From Magnolia sinica (taxonomy: Eukaryota > Streptophyta > Magnoliopsida > Magnoliales > Magnoliaceae): a DNA stretch of 64,000 bases. The position numbers were made by a program, and so were the translations under genes. Shown piece after piece: positions 10,483 through 22,472 of the stretch. The notes under the pieces were generated by a model, which was given only the letters and a program-made list of their open reading frames with translations, made no database searches and was not told the origin of the DNA. The stretch spans positions 11,240,001 to 11,304,000 of the forward strand of contig NC_080588.1 in NCBI RefSeq assembly GCF_029962835.1, in the 5' to 3' direction. How positions within the stretch are numbered: position 1 is the stretch's first letter; each line of letters begins with the position of its first letter.

Positions 10483-13400
10483 GTGGAAGATACGACACCG
10501 CTGACCTTATCCTCCGACCATCTGGAGACGTGCCTGGCCCACTCCTATGATTTTGATGATGACATGATTAGGGAGACGTGTGCCTTGTTTGATACTGCAC
10601 CGGTACTTGAAGTTAACCGGTGGAGGCCACAATTTGAAGAATTGCCACAAACCGATGTAGTGCCTCTACCGTCTAACCTCAAGCCGCCGAAGCTTGACCT
10701 AAAACCTTTGCCCTCTGATTTGAAATATGCCTATTTAGGTCAAGATGAGACATACCCGGTGGTGATCTCTGCCCACCTGGAGAAAGAACAAGAGAGTATG
10801 CTCATATCTACTCTCATTGAGCATAAAGGAGCCTTGGGATGGACGATAGCGGACCTCAAGGGAATCGATCCCTCGATTTGTACTCACCGCATATATCTTG
10901 AGGATAATGCAAAAACCGCTCGGCAACCACAACGTAGACTAAATCCAAACATGAAGGAAGTGGTTAAGGCCGAGGTTCTTAAACTATTGGACGTAGGTAT
11001 TATATACCCTATATCTGATAGTCAATGGGTGAGTCCAACTCAAGTGGTCCCTAAGAAGTCCGGAATCACCATCGTAGCCAATGCTAATAATGAACTCGTG
11101 CCAACTAGAGTCACTACTGGTTGGAGAATGTGCATTGACTATAGGAAGTTGAATACCGTCACAAGGAAAGACCACTTTCCTTTACCATTCATTGATCAGA
11201 TCCTGGAAAGGTTAGCTGGTCATTCCTATTACAGTTTCCTTGACGGGTATTCGGGCTACAACCAGATAGAGATAGCTCCTGAAGACCAGGAAAAGACCAC
11301 ATTTACATGTCCATACGGCACCTTTGGCTATCGAAGGATGCCATTCAGACTATGTAATGCCCCTGCCACCTTTCAGCGATGTATGCTTAGTATCTTTTCT
11401 GATATGGTGGGGCAATATTTAGAGGTCTTCATGGATGATTTCTCTATTTACGGTCCATCTTTCAGCAAGTGCTTGAAAAGTCTTAAATGTGTGCTGAAAA
11501 GATGTGAAGAAAAGAACTTGGTACTTAATTGGGAGAAGTGCCATTTCATGGTTCAGAAGGGAATTATCCTTGGGCATATCATCTCGTCCAAAGGAATCGA
11601 GGTAGATAAGGCAAAAATCGATCTTATCTCTAACCTACCTCTACCCAAGAACATCAGAGACGTGCGATCCTTCTTAGGACACACAGGATTTTACAGGCGA
11701 TTCATAAAGGACTTTAGTCTCCTCTCTCGTCCTTTATGTAATCTTCTTCAAAAGGATGCTCCGTACGAGTGGACTGAGCAATGCCAGGAAGCTTTCACCA
11801 AGCTTAAGGGCACGTTAACCACTGCACTTATCATGCAGCCACCCGACTGGAGCCTTCCTTTTGAGCTTATGTGCGACGCTTCTGATTATGCTCTTGGAGC
11901 GGTCCTAGGCCAGAGAAAAGATAAGCGGCCCTACGTCATTCATTACGCAAGTAGAACTTTAAATTCTGCCCAGGTGAACTATTCGACTACGGAAAAGGAA
12001 CTCTTAGCTGTAGTGTTTGCCTTGGACAAATTTAGGTCCTACTTGATCGGATCCAAGATCATTATCTACACAGATCATGCGGCACTTAAGTATCTTCTTT
12101 CTAAGAATGATTTTAAGCCCCGTTTGATACGATGGATCCTTCTACTCCAAGAATTTGATTTGGAAATTAAAGATAAAAAGGGAGTAGAGAACGTAGTGGT
12201 CGATCACCTTTCTCGCCTTAATACCTCTGATTCCCTTGAGGCGACCCATATCAATGATATGTTCCCAGATGAACAACTGTTTAGAGTCTCCCATTCACCT
12301 TGGTTCGCTGATATTGCTAATTATCTTGCTACAGGTGCCATACCGACACAGTGGACTGCGCAAGATAAGAAGAAATTCTTCACTGAGGTGCGCAACTTTT
12401 TCTAGGATGATCCTTATTTATTTAAATATTGCCCAGACCAAATCCTGAGGAGATGTGTACCAGACGATGAGCATCAGAGCGTCATCTCTTTTTGTCATTC
12501 ACAGGCCTGTGGTGGTCACTTTTCTGCTAAAAAGACCACGGCTAAGATTCTGCAGTGTGGCTTTTACTGGCCCATTATGTTTAGGGACACTTATGAGTTT
12601 TGCAAAGCTTGTGAGCGTTGTCAGAAATTGAGAGCATTGTCCCGTCGAAATATGATGCCTTTGAATCCCATCCTTATCATTGAAGCATTTGATTGCTGGG
12701 GCATCGATTTCATGGGACCATTCCCTCAATCGTTTGGAAATCTGTACATTTTGCTCGCCGTGGATTATGTCACCAAATGGGTCGAAGCGATTCCGTGTCG
12801 AAAGAATGACCATCGCACGGTCATTAAATTCCTAAAAGAAAACATCCTTTCTCGATTCGGAACGCCTCGAGCCATCATTAGTGATGGGGGCTCACACTTT
12901 TGTAATAGACCATTCGAGAGCTTAATGAGGAAATACGGTATCTCTCATAAGGTGAGCACCCCATACCATCCTCAGACAAGTGGACAAGCTGAGATTTCCA
13001 ATAGGGAGATCAAACACATTTTGGAGAAAACGGTTAACTCAGATCGTAAGGATTGGTCAATCCGATTGACCGATGCCTTATGGGCATACCGTACTGCATT
13101 TAAAACCCCTATTGGAATGTCTCCCTTTAGACTTGTCTATGGGAAGGCTTGTCACTTTCCTGTGGAGCTGGAACATAAAGCGTACTGGGCGATCAAAAAT
13201 CTAAACTTCAATCTGGACAACGCTGGCTCGCTACGCAAACTTCAATTAAATGAACTTGAAGAAATCCGGAATGATGCATACGATAATTCGAGAATTTACA
13301 AGGACAAGATGAAAGCATTTCATGACCAACACATTTTGCGAAAATCATTCACGCCTGGTCAGAAGGTCCTTTTGTACAATTCTCGATTACATCTCTTTCC

Positions 13401-13593
13401 GGGTAAGTTTCGATCTCGTTGGACCGGCCCTTACATTGTTGTCACTGTTTTTCCATATGGGGCCATTGAGATAAGAGATCCCGACAATGGTAAGGAGTTT
13501 AAAGTCAATGGACATTGATTGAAACCATTTGTCGAGAAATTTGATTCAGAGGACATGTCCATGCCTCTGACTGATCCTGTTTACCAGGATTGA
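10483..13593 (+). pseudogene. pol: Athila pol: RT, RNase H, integrase (two nonsense codons)
   Basis: The polyprotein copies element RNA into DNA and integrates it. One frame holds RT (YRKLN near residue 220; catalytic FMDDFS with the two Asp codons at 11434-11439), RNase H ([13 protein letters not shown] about 11873; [10 protein letters not shown] about 12067) and integrase (a Cys-rich zinc-binding segment about 12500-12620, DFMGP, SDGGSHF, then HPQTSGQAE with the catalytic Glu). Nonsense codons interrupt it: TAG at 12403, where the family has Trp, and TGA at 13516, where Arg is usual. The reading continues after each and ends at 13593. The conserved RT motif FGLCNAP reads FRLCNAP, a Gly-to-Arg change likely to harm activity. 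The first Met is not a true start, because gag-protease is missing upstream. Confidence 0.85.
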
Positions 13594-14943
13594 TCTTATT
13601 TCATTCATGGTCCGTTCTTGTCTGGCTGAAGATGTTAAACTTAGCGCTCATGGGAGGCAACCTAACCTTTTGCTTTATTGTATTGCTTTTTATTTCATTC
13701 ATTTTCATTTTTCTTAGTTAGTTAGTTCAAATGTTTGTGGGTAACATTACTGCAAACCCTCACGAGATTACAACTCGTCCACTAGGGGCAACCTAGGGGT
13801 TTAAAGGCTTGTTGCATACGCTAAATGCAATCGAGAGCACCTACGAAAGTGGTATAGGAAGGATTTTATTTTTGTTATGTTATTTTACTTCTGTTGGTTT
13901 CTCTCTTGTGCTGACCCGCTCTTACATAGATATCTTTGGAAAGCCTCTTGATTCTTTCATCCAGGTATTATCTTTTCATCACTTCTCATTTACTTATTTT
14001 GTCCCATGTGCATCGCATGCTTATTTCTTTTACATTGAGAACAATGTAGATTTTAGGTTGGGGGTGGGAGATTAGGTTTCCTAATCAGTATTTTCTTAGT
14101 CTTGAGCAGAAATTGTGAAAATTTTTAAATTTTTCTAGAATTTCGTATGAATTCGAAGCGATTTTGACGGCCATCTTGGATTTCGAATTTTTTTTTTTTT
14201 TAAGATAAGTGATGTTGGAATTGATGACTCTTGGATTCAACTATTTGTTAGATTTCAAAGTTAAGTTAGAACTATTAATCCATGATTAGAAGTTTTAAAC
14301 ATTGATTGAATCATAATTTTACATGTCACATCTCGCTTTCACATTAAGGTTTCATTCGATATTGAAGGATTAATTAGGTGATCACTAAGCTTGAAAGGAA
14401 CCAACCTGAGAAATTGAAAAGATTGGGCGAATGATTTTTCACCATAGGTTTGCTCCCTACAGGTGTAGATTTGATTCCCCATGGATGATATTTGAAAAAG
14501 AGTTGGGCGAACAGTCTTTACCATAGGTTTGCTCCCTATAGGTGAGGATCTGATCCCTCTTCTTGGCGTTACTTCTAATAAAAAAATCAAAAATTAAAAG
14601 AATAAAAAGATAATGTGTAAGCCAAGTTGGGTTATCGTGAATTCTCTTAGTTGTTACCAATGATATCCTTAAATATCGAGGTGAATATTAATGTTGGCAA
14701 GTCGAGATTAGACTATACATCCATGGAATTCAATATTTAGAATCGTTCTAATTAATGGATTAATATTTGAGCTTGATTATGAAGTACCGTGAGTTTGATT
14801 TTAAGAGAAAGTAATGCCAACATTCATGAATCTTAGAATTCGAATATCTGAATTGTTTTTCATAAATCTCTCGAGTTTATAGAAATTGTTCTGTAATTCT
14901 CAACTTACTTTTCGCATATTTTGCTCGGGACTAGAAAAATGCT
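13594..14943 (+). other. Athila 3' untranslated region, no env-like gene
   Basis: About 1.35 kb between pol and the LTR. Many Athila elements carry an env-like frame here; none is visible, the longest frame being under 90 codons. A GGGGGTGGGAG purine run at 14058-14070 may be an internal polypurine tract. An 80-base-period direct repeat is listed separately. Confidence 0.6.
14423..14558 (+). repeat. Direct repeat, period 80 bp
   Basis: Two copies (14423-14479 and 14503-14558) share TTGGGCGAA, CCATAGGTTTGCTCCCTA, AGGTG and TTGAT/CTGAT-CCC with few differences, inside the Athila 3' untranslated region. Confidence 0.7.
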
Positions 14944-15586
14944 GGTTGGGGGTTGTGTTGAGGGTCAAATATTGCATATCAGACCCAGTTGTTGCATAGA
15001 TTTACAAGCATGATACCGCTTAATGACCTGATTAATCGTGTTTGTAATGCAGAGTGTATGTACGAGCCTGGACCGAAAAGGGTGCTTAAAGCATGGACTT
15101 AACATTCTAATGACACCAAAGCATGGGACGGACTCCAGAGACCCAAGATCGACAGAATTACACACCAGGGACCCGGAAAAAATCGAGAAACCGAAGCTCA
15201 AACGGCCTGAAAGTCAGCCAGAATGCAAGATCACTGGGTTTCCACCATCTGTTCAGTTTGAAATTTTATACATGGCTCGAGGACCAAAAACTAACCGTAC
15301 ATGTAAAATTTCAGCCACTGGATCCTCCTAGAAGTGGCCCAACGGACAGATCAGCCCACAAATCAGTGATTTGGGGCCCGCCTGGTATCTGGAAATGCGT
15401 CAATTTTGGACTCAACGCCTTAAATGAGGTTCTAAAGAGGATGGATGGAGCAGATTTGTCACAAACATCTCCGTGGGACCTACATGTACAGTGTGTGTGC
15501 AGAGGGACATGCGTTCCTGGTTGCGGAAGGACTGTCTCCGCAACCTATTTCCGGTAGGACTCTGCAGCAGCTCTCGGAGGACAGCT

Positions 15587-15594
15587 CTATAAAG
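15587..15594 (+). promoter_or_regulatory. LTR TATA box
   Basis: CTATAAAG followed by AGAGG. The same CTATAAAG-purine context recurs in the three other Athila LTRs that keep this part, marking the U3/R boundary region. Confidence 0.6.
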
Positions 15595-15864
15595 AGAGGA
15601 GGCTGGAACGTGGGGAGGGCATTCAATTTGTAAGGCTGGACGTGTTGGGGTGTGCAGCGGAGAAGAGTGTGCAGCCGTGGGGAGCTGCTGGACGTGGAAA
15701 AAGGATTAAAGAGAAAGGTGGGCGGCTGGAACGGGAGGAAAAGCTGGGAGCTTGGTGGGAAAGGAAAAACGGAAGCAGCGGCTGGGTTTTCTCTCTCTTC
15801 CCTTCTTGTTCTTTTCTTTTCCTTTTTATTTTTATTTTAATCAGCCCATCCATGTGTGGCCAAT

Positions 15865-15886
15865 CCTCTTAGCTAGGGCTAAGAGG
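15865..15886 (+). promoter_or_regulatory. Conserved LTR hairpin
   Basis: A perfect 9-bp inverted repeat, CCTCTTAGC and GCTAAGAGG around TAGG, 270 bases downstream of the TATA box, hence within transcribed R/U5. It is identical in all four Athila LTRs that contain this region. Confidence 0.65.
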
Positions 15887-16541
15887 TGAAGCCTGTAGTG
15901 AGATGGGAGAACCTACTTTCTGCCTTTAATTTAAATTTCTAAACTGAATTTGATATAGTTGATTATTAAAGGAATATTTTTCTTAGTCTTTTATGGTCTG
16001 TTGTGACTGAAATTACAATGGGTTTGCAATGGCTTTGAGTATTTCTTTTCCCTTTTTATGTTTATGAAGTCAGGAACCCCTGTTGTTCATCATCGTCCCA
16101 TGGGCATGGTAGGATGACAGTACCCTTCCTGATCCTCATACATTGTTGGTTGGTTGGTAATTAGTTTAATTCTGTTGTTTACTTTGTCTCATGGGCATGG
16201 GTTGGTGATGGAATCCATTCTAATTCATACACCTTTCACCTCTTGAAAACTATATCAAAGGAAGTCTAGTTAAATTCCATGATTTCTGAAGCAGGCATAA
16301 TTTCTCCCTGATCTCTACAAGTGGATCCTCTGAATCCCTACTTTCCTTCCTCTGAATTACTTAAGTTTTAGATAATTATTCCGCAATTATTCCCTAAATT
16401 CTATTTGTTTTAGATCACATCTTAAACTAGTTCTATTTCTACCTAGTTTCAGGAAACGTACAAGTTTCAGTCCCTGTGGATTCGACCTCGGTCTTACCGA
16501 GTTTATTACTACATCACAACCCTATACTTGGGGAGTGAACA

Positions 16542-16559
16542 AGTTTTTGTGCCGTTGCC
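16542..16559 (+). other. Athila primer-binding-site remnant
   Basis: AGTTTTTGTGCCGTTGCC directly after the LTR end matches the spacer plus primer site found at 61318-61341 with a small deletion. After GTTGCC the similarity ends abruptly, so the interior of a second, downstream element (or of a tandem copy) was lost here. Confidence 0.6.
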
Positions 16560-17638
16560 ATTCTTCTTCTTCTTTACTTTCTTTCCAGAAGGACAGCGTC
16601 CTCTGGGAGATTTTTGGCCCACCTACATGATGAATGGTTCAGATCAGCCTTCCGACCGCCCCCAAGGGCGTACAACCCGCCGCGAAAGTCGGACGGCGTC
16701 CGGCTGCGAAACAGAGTGCGTTACGCAAGTACGCTGTCCGATGGTGGGGTCCACAACAGGATTCAAATGATCAATCTAAGCCGTCCATTAAATTCTTCTC
16801 AGAATTTCAGTCAGGATGGGCTGGTTTTTGTCGAGTTTTGGTGTGGTCCACTGATGTTTCTCTTCCACCGTCTATCGTGCCTTTAACGGTTAGGATTCTG
16901 CAACATTTTACATGGCCTCAAAAGGCCGCCTTGGTAAGGTAAATACCCCACCTATGCATACAATGGACGGTCCCGATTGATGCTTTGGAAGCGGAGTGGG
17001 CCCCACTGAGAGGAACCGGCGGACCCACGTTCGCTGCAGTGCTTGCTGACCGACTTTTGAATATTCGGTGTACGCCCGGTGCATTTCAGTACATGCACAC
17101 ACACTGTACATGTAGGTCCCACGGAGATGTTTGTGACAAATCTGCTCCGTCCATCCTCTTTAGAACCTCATTTAAGGCGTTGAGTCCAAAATTGACGCAT
17201 TTCCAGATACCAGGCGGGCCCCAAATCACTGATTTGTGGGCTGATCTGTCCGTTGGGCCACTTCTAGAAGGATCCAGTGGCTGAAATTTTACATGTACGG
17301 TTAGTTTTTGGTCCACGAGCCATGTATAAACTTTTAAACCGAACAAATGGTGGAAACCCAGTGATCTTGCATTCTGGCTGACTTTCAGGCCGTTTGAGCT
17401 TCGGTTTCTCAATTTTTTCCAGGTCCCTGGTGTGTAATTCTGTCGATCTTGGGTCTCTGGAGTCTGTCCCATGCTTTGGTGTCATTAGAGCGTTAAGTCC
17501 ATGCTTTAAGCACCCTTTTCGGTCCAGGCTCGTACATACACTCTGCATTACAAACACGATTAATCAGGCCATTAAGCGGTATATGCTTGTAAATCTATGC
17601 AACAACTGGGTCTGATATGCAATATTTGACCCTCAACA
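16560..17638 (-). mobile_element. Inverted Athila LTR fragment (U3)
   Basis: Read on the minus strand from 17638, this begins TGTTGAGGGTCAAATATTGC and matches the LTR at 14956 closely for about 550 bases (17638 back to about 17085). It then continues as a different long-U3 type (GGACCGTCCA, GGGCCCACTCC and TGCGTAACGC words as in the LTR near 60.1 kb). It stops at about 16560 before reaching a TATA box or U5. With the plus-strand LTR it forms a 2.7-kb palindromic arrangement. Confidence 0.75.
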
Positions 17639-18077
17639 ATATTTTACTTTTTGGTAACCTAAGATACTTGGACATAAGTTGTATGGTATTTTAAAAGGAA
17701 TTAAAGTTGTGTAAAATCTCTAAAATGGTCTTGAGCTAGATTTATGTGGAGTTCTTATAACCTTCCTAAAGTCTACCTAGCCATTAGAAACTTATCACTT
17801 GGCACAATCTTGACTTAGATTAGAACTATTACATTTATTTTAGGCTTATTTAAGGGGAGAGGTGCCTCGTTTAACTCATCGGGAATTGTAAGGGCTCATT
17901 TGGAATCTTCACCCAAATCTAATAAGATCTTTTCAAATAAGAGATACTCTAATAAGCTCCTTTTGTTCTAGCTCTTATTTTAAATAAGGCCACTTGGTAA
18001 AATTATGTTTTTTAAAAAACTCTTATTTAAAATAAGCATGCTTGGTAAAATGTTCACATAATAGTTTTTTTAAAGGG
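17639..18077. other. AT-rich spacer, no gene seen
   Basis: Contains repeated CTTATTTAAAATAAG-like words (17925-18045) suggesting a small AT-rich MITE remnant. No ends or coding frame could be supported. Confidence 0.3.
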
Positions 18078-18082
18078 GTAGT

Positions 18083-20171
18083 TATAACAACCCTAAATTT
18101 TGGTGAAAAAAAACTATAATAAATATTTAAATATTTTATTTTTAAATAAAAAATAAAAACAAGTCAATAGCTGAGTTGGTAGAGACACTCTTAGTTGAGA
18201 GAGAGGCTTAGGGATCAATTTAAATTTCAAATTCAGGATAAGGGAGGATGTGCTCATCCTATCTTATGAAGATGGAGAGGTTTCTACATAAGAAAAAATG
18301 AGATAGGAAGCCTTAAAGAAAAAGGGAGAGGAGATCCTAAGAGGGCTTGATCAGGTAATTCCAACCCTTAGATCTTTTTAATTTTTTTATTATATTGTTA
18401 ATTTCTTCCCGATCTATACAATGGATAGTGTGGATCATTCACACAATCATTGTATAGGTGTGTAGAGAAATTTTTGACAAAGTGATGCTTTATGATTTCA
18501 GATCTGGTCAGTAATATTTTAGGAATAAATTTAATGGAAGTAATCTGATTATGTTAAGATAGATTTAAATGAGTCATTTGATCCTAAGCATCAAAAGATA
18601 ACAGTGCCTTGAATTTTATATCGATCTGACCATCGGATGGGCCACACTAGTCAGATCTGTAAATGTTTAATAAGGAAAGTTTAGATTTCTGTACAACTGA
18701 TTGGTATCACTTAGTGTAGAAAGTTGAGATGGGTCATCGATGTATATGTGGTTAGATCCACACCATTCATCCAATGTGTATAGCCAAATATGCCAATACC
18801 TCAAGAATCTGGATGATCCAATCATCTGGTGGTCTACCCCGATTAATCATTTGACATTTAATTTCAGGATCTTAAAAAGAAAATCTAAATTTTGATAATT
18901 AAATTTAATAAACATATAATTTTAATTATTTGATCATTTAGTGTTTGACCACCTAGGATGTATATTAAAGGTGGGCCCCACCGTGTAATATAACCAGATG
19001 AATAATATGTTATTAATATAACTGAAAGGATCTCTGAATTCAAACCAACCTAATTACCATATGGATTTTACATTACCAGACTCAGGTGAGTAACCCAACA
19101 TATCTCATGATTCATTGAAATGAAAATAAATTATTTGTGATTGTTTGATTGATTGATATACTAATTTAAGTGTTTTGTTGCAAAATTGTATGTTACGGTA
19201 AATCACTTGTTAATTTGTGCCAAATTACATGACTATGATAATTGTACATTAATTTCACATATGAATGGTCTTATCAAGATAAATATCTATGACAGTTATG
19301 AAAATGATATATTCATCCATTATCTATCATTCATTGCATTTGCATTGTCGATCCTAGGAGCCCTTCTTAGAAAAAATGTCAATCTTGGTAGAATGTTACT
19401 AGATGAGGGTTATGCCAAAGCCTACCAAAAGGTGAAAGCCTACATAATGGGTGGATGTGGGTTGGCGACCTCCAACCCAAGCAGATAGCATCCCATCTGA
19501 TGCATTCATAAATCATTGCATCCATATCATTGTACATACTCTATTTCTAGTATATTTTAATTTCAACAAGCATGAACCATACTGGGTTATTTCACTAAGC
19601 CTAGTCAACTTTTCTTTTTGTTGATGGAAAAACCATACAGATAAGCAATTAGCTGATGAGTTGGCATTAGAATAAGAATAAGAAGTTATGATTGAACTGG
19701 TGCATCACACATGTGAGACGTGGCCATATCTGTCAAGAGAGGAATTGACCGCATTTGGACTGTTCATAATTAATTAATTAGAATTTACTTTGTTATGATG
19801 ATCTGATTTATACACAATGAATAATGGTATTAGTTGTAGGATTTTTGAGTATTTGATTGATTTTATTTAATTACATTATTATAAGTCTATAGCAAGTATT
19901 CATTGATAAGCTGTATTAACGGGTGAATGCTGCCTAATTTATGTTAATTAAATGTTTATGTATGATGGGAATGGATGGATATTGGTGTTTAAATCATTTG
20001 TGTGAATGATTGTGAATGGACCTAGTTGGAATGTAAATAAATAAATAAATATTACCTTCGCCTCTTAATAATCGTATAATAGAATGAAGTTAGTACACTT
20101 TGTGTACGAGTTATGACTCGAAACTCGGGTTTGAGGGTGCACACTTTGTACTCGAATTTCGGGGCGTTACA
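18083..20171 (+). mobile_element. Solo LTR, Ty3/gypsy (Tekay/Del-like), 2.1 kb
   Basis: It begins TATAACAACCCTAAATTTTGG, probably from TGTAACAACCC, and ends ATTTCGGGGCGTTACA, the terminal style of the Tekay/Del LTRs elsewhere in this window. Flanks are GTAGT (18078-18082) and GTAGC (20172-20176), a target duplication with at most one mismatch. There is no polypurine tract or primer site at either side, so it is a solo LTR left by LTR-LTR recombination. A tRNA-like stretch at 18164-18245 (AGCTGAGTTGGTAGAG) lies inside it and is not called as a gene. Confidence 0.6.
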
Positions 20172-20189
20172 GTAGCTGATGTCGTTTTT

Positions 20190-21646
20190 ACATATTACAA
20201 CAACTCCATTATAAGAGCAATATAGACGGTTGTTTTAGTAGATCTCATCATAGATTGATCATGCCGCAAATGGCAAAACAAATGAATGGCTACAATTTTC
20301 ATGTTTTAAGACATTTTGGCCATCCATTATGTTGGACATTGGATGTGAGTCAACCATCATATGGAGCCCACTTTTGATGTGAATCATCCATCACATGAGT
20401 CAAACCTTCATCCCCTTTACAATTTTAAATTGACTCTTTTCAGTAGAAATTTTATATTTATCTTTATCAAACTTTTCCAATAACAAAAGACTCTTTCACA
20501 TGTTCGGTATGTGTTGCACACTAGAAATTATACGTGTGATACCATCAAACATAGTAGCTATGACATATCTAATCCCAACAATTTTACAATTGCTATCATC
20601 ACTTGTGTAAAATTGTCCCGCCATCACATGGCTAATGTGTACAAACAATCTCTGTGTTGAGTTATATGGAATGAAGCACCCAAATCCATGATTTATTGAT
20701 GGCTCAGATTCTCTTGTAGAATCAATGTAGACAACACTTCCCCATCCTTAGATGATTGTCATTTTCGACTAGATTTCCTTGGGAACCCTTTCAATCGAAT
20801 GTTTGATCTTGTGAATCAAGTTTAGAATTTTTCTGACTTGCTTTTTTAAGTCGACAAATTTTATACAAGTAGCCATTCTTTTCACAATTTCCACATTTAC
20901 CTATTTTATGCCCGTTCGACTTCAATCTTGTCTAATCTCTCCCATCGGTACCCTTTTAAGTAGATCTTCCATTAACTATAATAGTATTGGGAATAAATTC
21001 TATTTGGATTTTTTTGTAAGACTCTTTGATAAGCAACGTGGACACGATTAACTCTATATTGAGATTTGAACCATTACTGAGATTCATAATTATACCACTC
21101 CATGAATCTGGCATCGAATATAGTAGAAGTGTGGCCTTTTATTCACCATTAATTTTCACATTGACCGTCGTGAATCTGCTAATCAGAGTCTTAAACCCAT
21201 TCAATTGTTCTTTAAAAAAGGATGTCTCCTTCATCTTTAAGTTGTACAATTGTTGTCAGAGAAAGATCTTATTTGACAATGATTTTTCTTCATAAAGGTT
21301 TCACAATTTGTCCTGTAAACCTTTTGTTGTAGTTTGATTGGGCATACTGAACAAAACTGGATCATTCATTGTAAGAAGAAGATCTGTCATAGCTAATTGA
21401 TTTTTCTCCTTAAATACCTCGTCTTTCTTCTCCACATGATTCTTTTATTTTCCTTGAATCGCAATCATATATCATTCCTTCACTAACACTGCATTCGTCT
21501 TTAGTTTATATAAAGTGTAACTGGATTTGTTGAACTTCAGCGCATCAAATCTGGTAGAACCCAATCCAACCATATAATGCACAACTACAAAACAAATGCC
21601 AACACCAGCGTTAAAAGGTTTCTCAACCTTTGGCTCGAATACCAAT
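20190..21646 (-). mobile_element. Copia element internal 5' part, minus strand
   Basis: On the minus strand this runs from a tRNA-iMet-type primer site (TTGGTATTCGAGCC, 21633-21646) through gag into the protease, then degenerates and ends near 20190. The remaining pol and the 3' LTR are absent, so the element is truncated. The solo LTR at 18083-20171 adjoins the truncated end. Confidence 0.7.
20640..21600 (-). pseudogene. gag: Copia gag-protease remnant
   Basis: Minus-strand conceptual translation with several stops gives a copia gag (UBN2-like). It reads KFNKSSYTLYKLK near 21520, LYEEKSLSNKIFL near 21260, LKMKETSF, and MPDSWSGI near 21090. A zinc-knuckle follows at 20857-20898 (CGNC...GYLYKIC), in which the conserved His is Tyr. 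Then comes KSWIWVLHS near 20690, where copia proteases have the catalytic Asp-Ser-Gly. In-frame stops and lost catalytic residues make it non-functional. Confidence 0.7.
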
Positions 21647-21654
21647 TGTTGTGG

Positions 21655-21710
<56 letters not shown>

Positions 21711-21980
21711 CTCCCCTACAACCACGTGGTGGGCTAACCACAAGTAGGTTAGGAGCATTTTTTTACAACCATATGTCTCCTGCATTCTCATTTTCAAGGT
21801 TGTCCAGGCTAAGAATTACCATCATTGGCAAAGTTATCTGGACTGGTAGTGTTATATGAGAGACGACCATTTTACTTTTGCTGTGGAAGAAACCTTCCAC
21901 TAATTTACAATTTCATCGCGAACTCAATTTCATAAAGGCATCCTCCAATTGAGTAATAGCATTCACAACTCTCTCTAACA
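21647..21980 (-). mobile_element. Copia 5' LTR, minus strand
   Basis: It adjoins the primer site at 21646. Read on the minus strand it would start TGTTAGAGAGAGTTGTG at 21980 and end TTTTTCCACAACA at 21647, giving 334 bases with TG...CA ends. A (GA)n tract at 21661-21705 lies near its 3' end. The outer end is inferred from the TG terminus only; no second LTR is available for comparison. Confidence 0.5.
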
Positions 21981-22472
21981 GTAAGCGTCTATTTAGATAC
22001 TATTAAATAAGCAGCTTTTTAAACCTACATAAGTTAATAAGTTATTTTTCTCAAATTAGTTAGTTTGGTTATTAAACTTAAATAAGTAGATTTTTTTTAT
22101 AAAAAAGTAACTTATTTTTTATCAGTTACTTTTCATTGCTTTTCAAATTCCATAAGCAGCTTATTTCCTTCATTTTCATTGGTGACACAATAACCTAAGA
22201 AATTATTTAAGTGAGTACTATGCTCTCTATGGCCATGAACCCCTTTTACATTCATGAAAAAGCAAAATCATCTAATGAATAGGTAGATAATCTAGTGGGC
22301 CCCACGTGATGGTCAATCCACATCAAAGGTTCAACCCTAATGATGAATGGCCCACATCCAAGGCAAGCCCCACATAATGGGTAACCTACATCAAAGGTGG
22401 GCTCCACATGATGTACAATTAATAATGGCCTAACAAAAGTGAGTTTTTAGAATTACTAGCAATCCATGATGG
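21981..22472. other. Unassigned repeat-derived flank
   Basis: AT-rich segment with AAATAAG/CTTATTT inverted words (21990-22170), then GTGGGCCCCAC, CCCACAT and CATCAAAGGT words (22290-22440). No gene seen. Confidence 0.3.

Larger units (their letters stand above)
10484..14955 (+). mobile_element. 5'-truncated Athila (Ty3/gypsy) internal region
   Basis: Internal part of an Athila retrotransposon running from the linker between protease and reverse transcriptase to the polypurine tract (GGTTGGGGGTTG, about 14944-14955). The 5' LTR, primer site, gag and protease are missing: recognisable Athila sequence starts abruptly at about 10484, right after a tandem duplication. The LTR that follows begins at 14956. 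Confidence 0.85.
14956..16541 (+). mobile_element. Athila LTR, short-U3 version
   Basis: It starts TGTTGAGGGTCAAATATTGC immediately after the polypurine tract and ends GGGAGTGAACA. The same ends are seen in four related LTRs of this window. At 1586 bases it is shorter than the others (2.1-2.4 kb) because the segment between the conserved first 550 bases and the TATA box is reduced. TATAAAG lies at 15588 and a conserved hairpin at 15865-15886. A primer-site remnant follows its 3' end, so the LTR has element interior on both sides. Confidence 0.8.

Noticed and set aside
13809..14075. Small membrane-like frame that could be an Athila env gene
   Set aside because: Only 88 codons, no env-like features beyond hydrophobicity, and it is in the 3' untranslated position.
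15123..15872. Several overlapping frames of 62-144 codons, partly mirrored at 17086-17557
   Set aside because: They fall in the Athila LTR; the mirrored copies reflect the inverted LTR fragment rather than a conserved protein.
18164..18245. tRNA gene or tRNA-derived SINE (AGCTGAGTTGGTAGAG box)
   Set aside because: An A-box-like word is present but the B box and acceptor pairing are too degenerate, and it lies inside a solo LTR.
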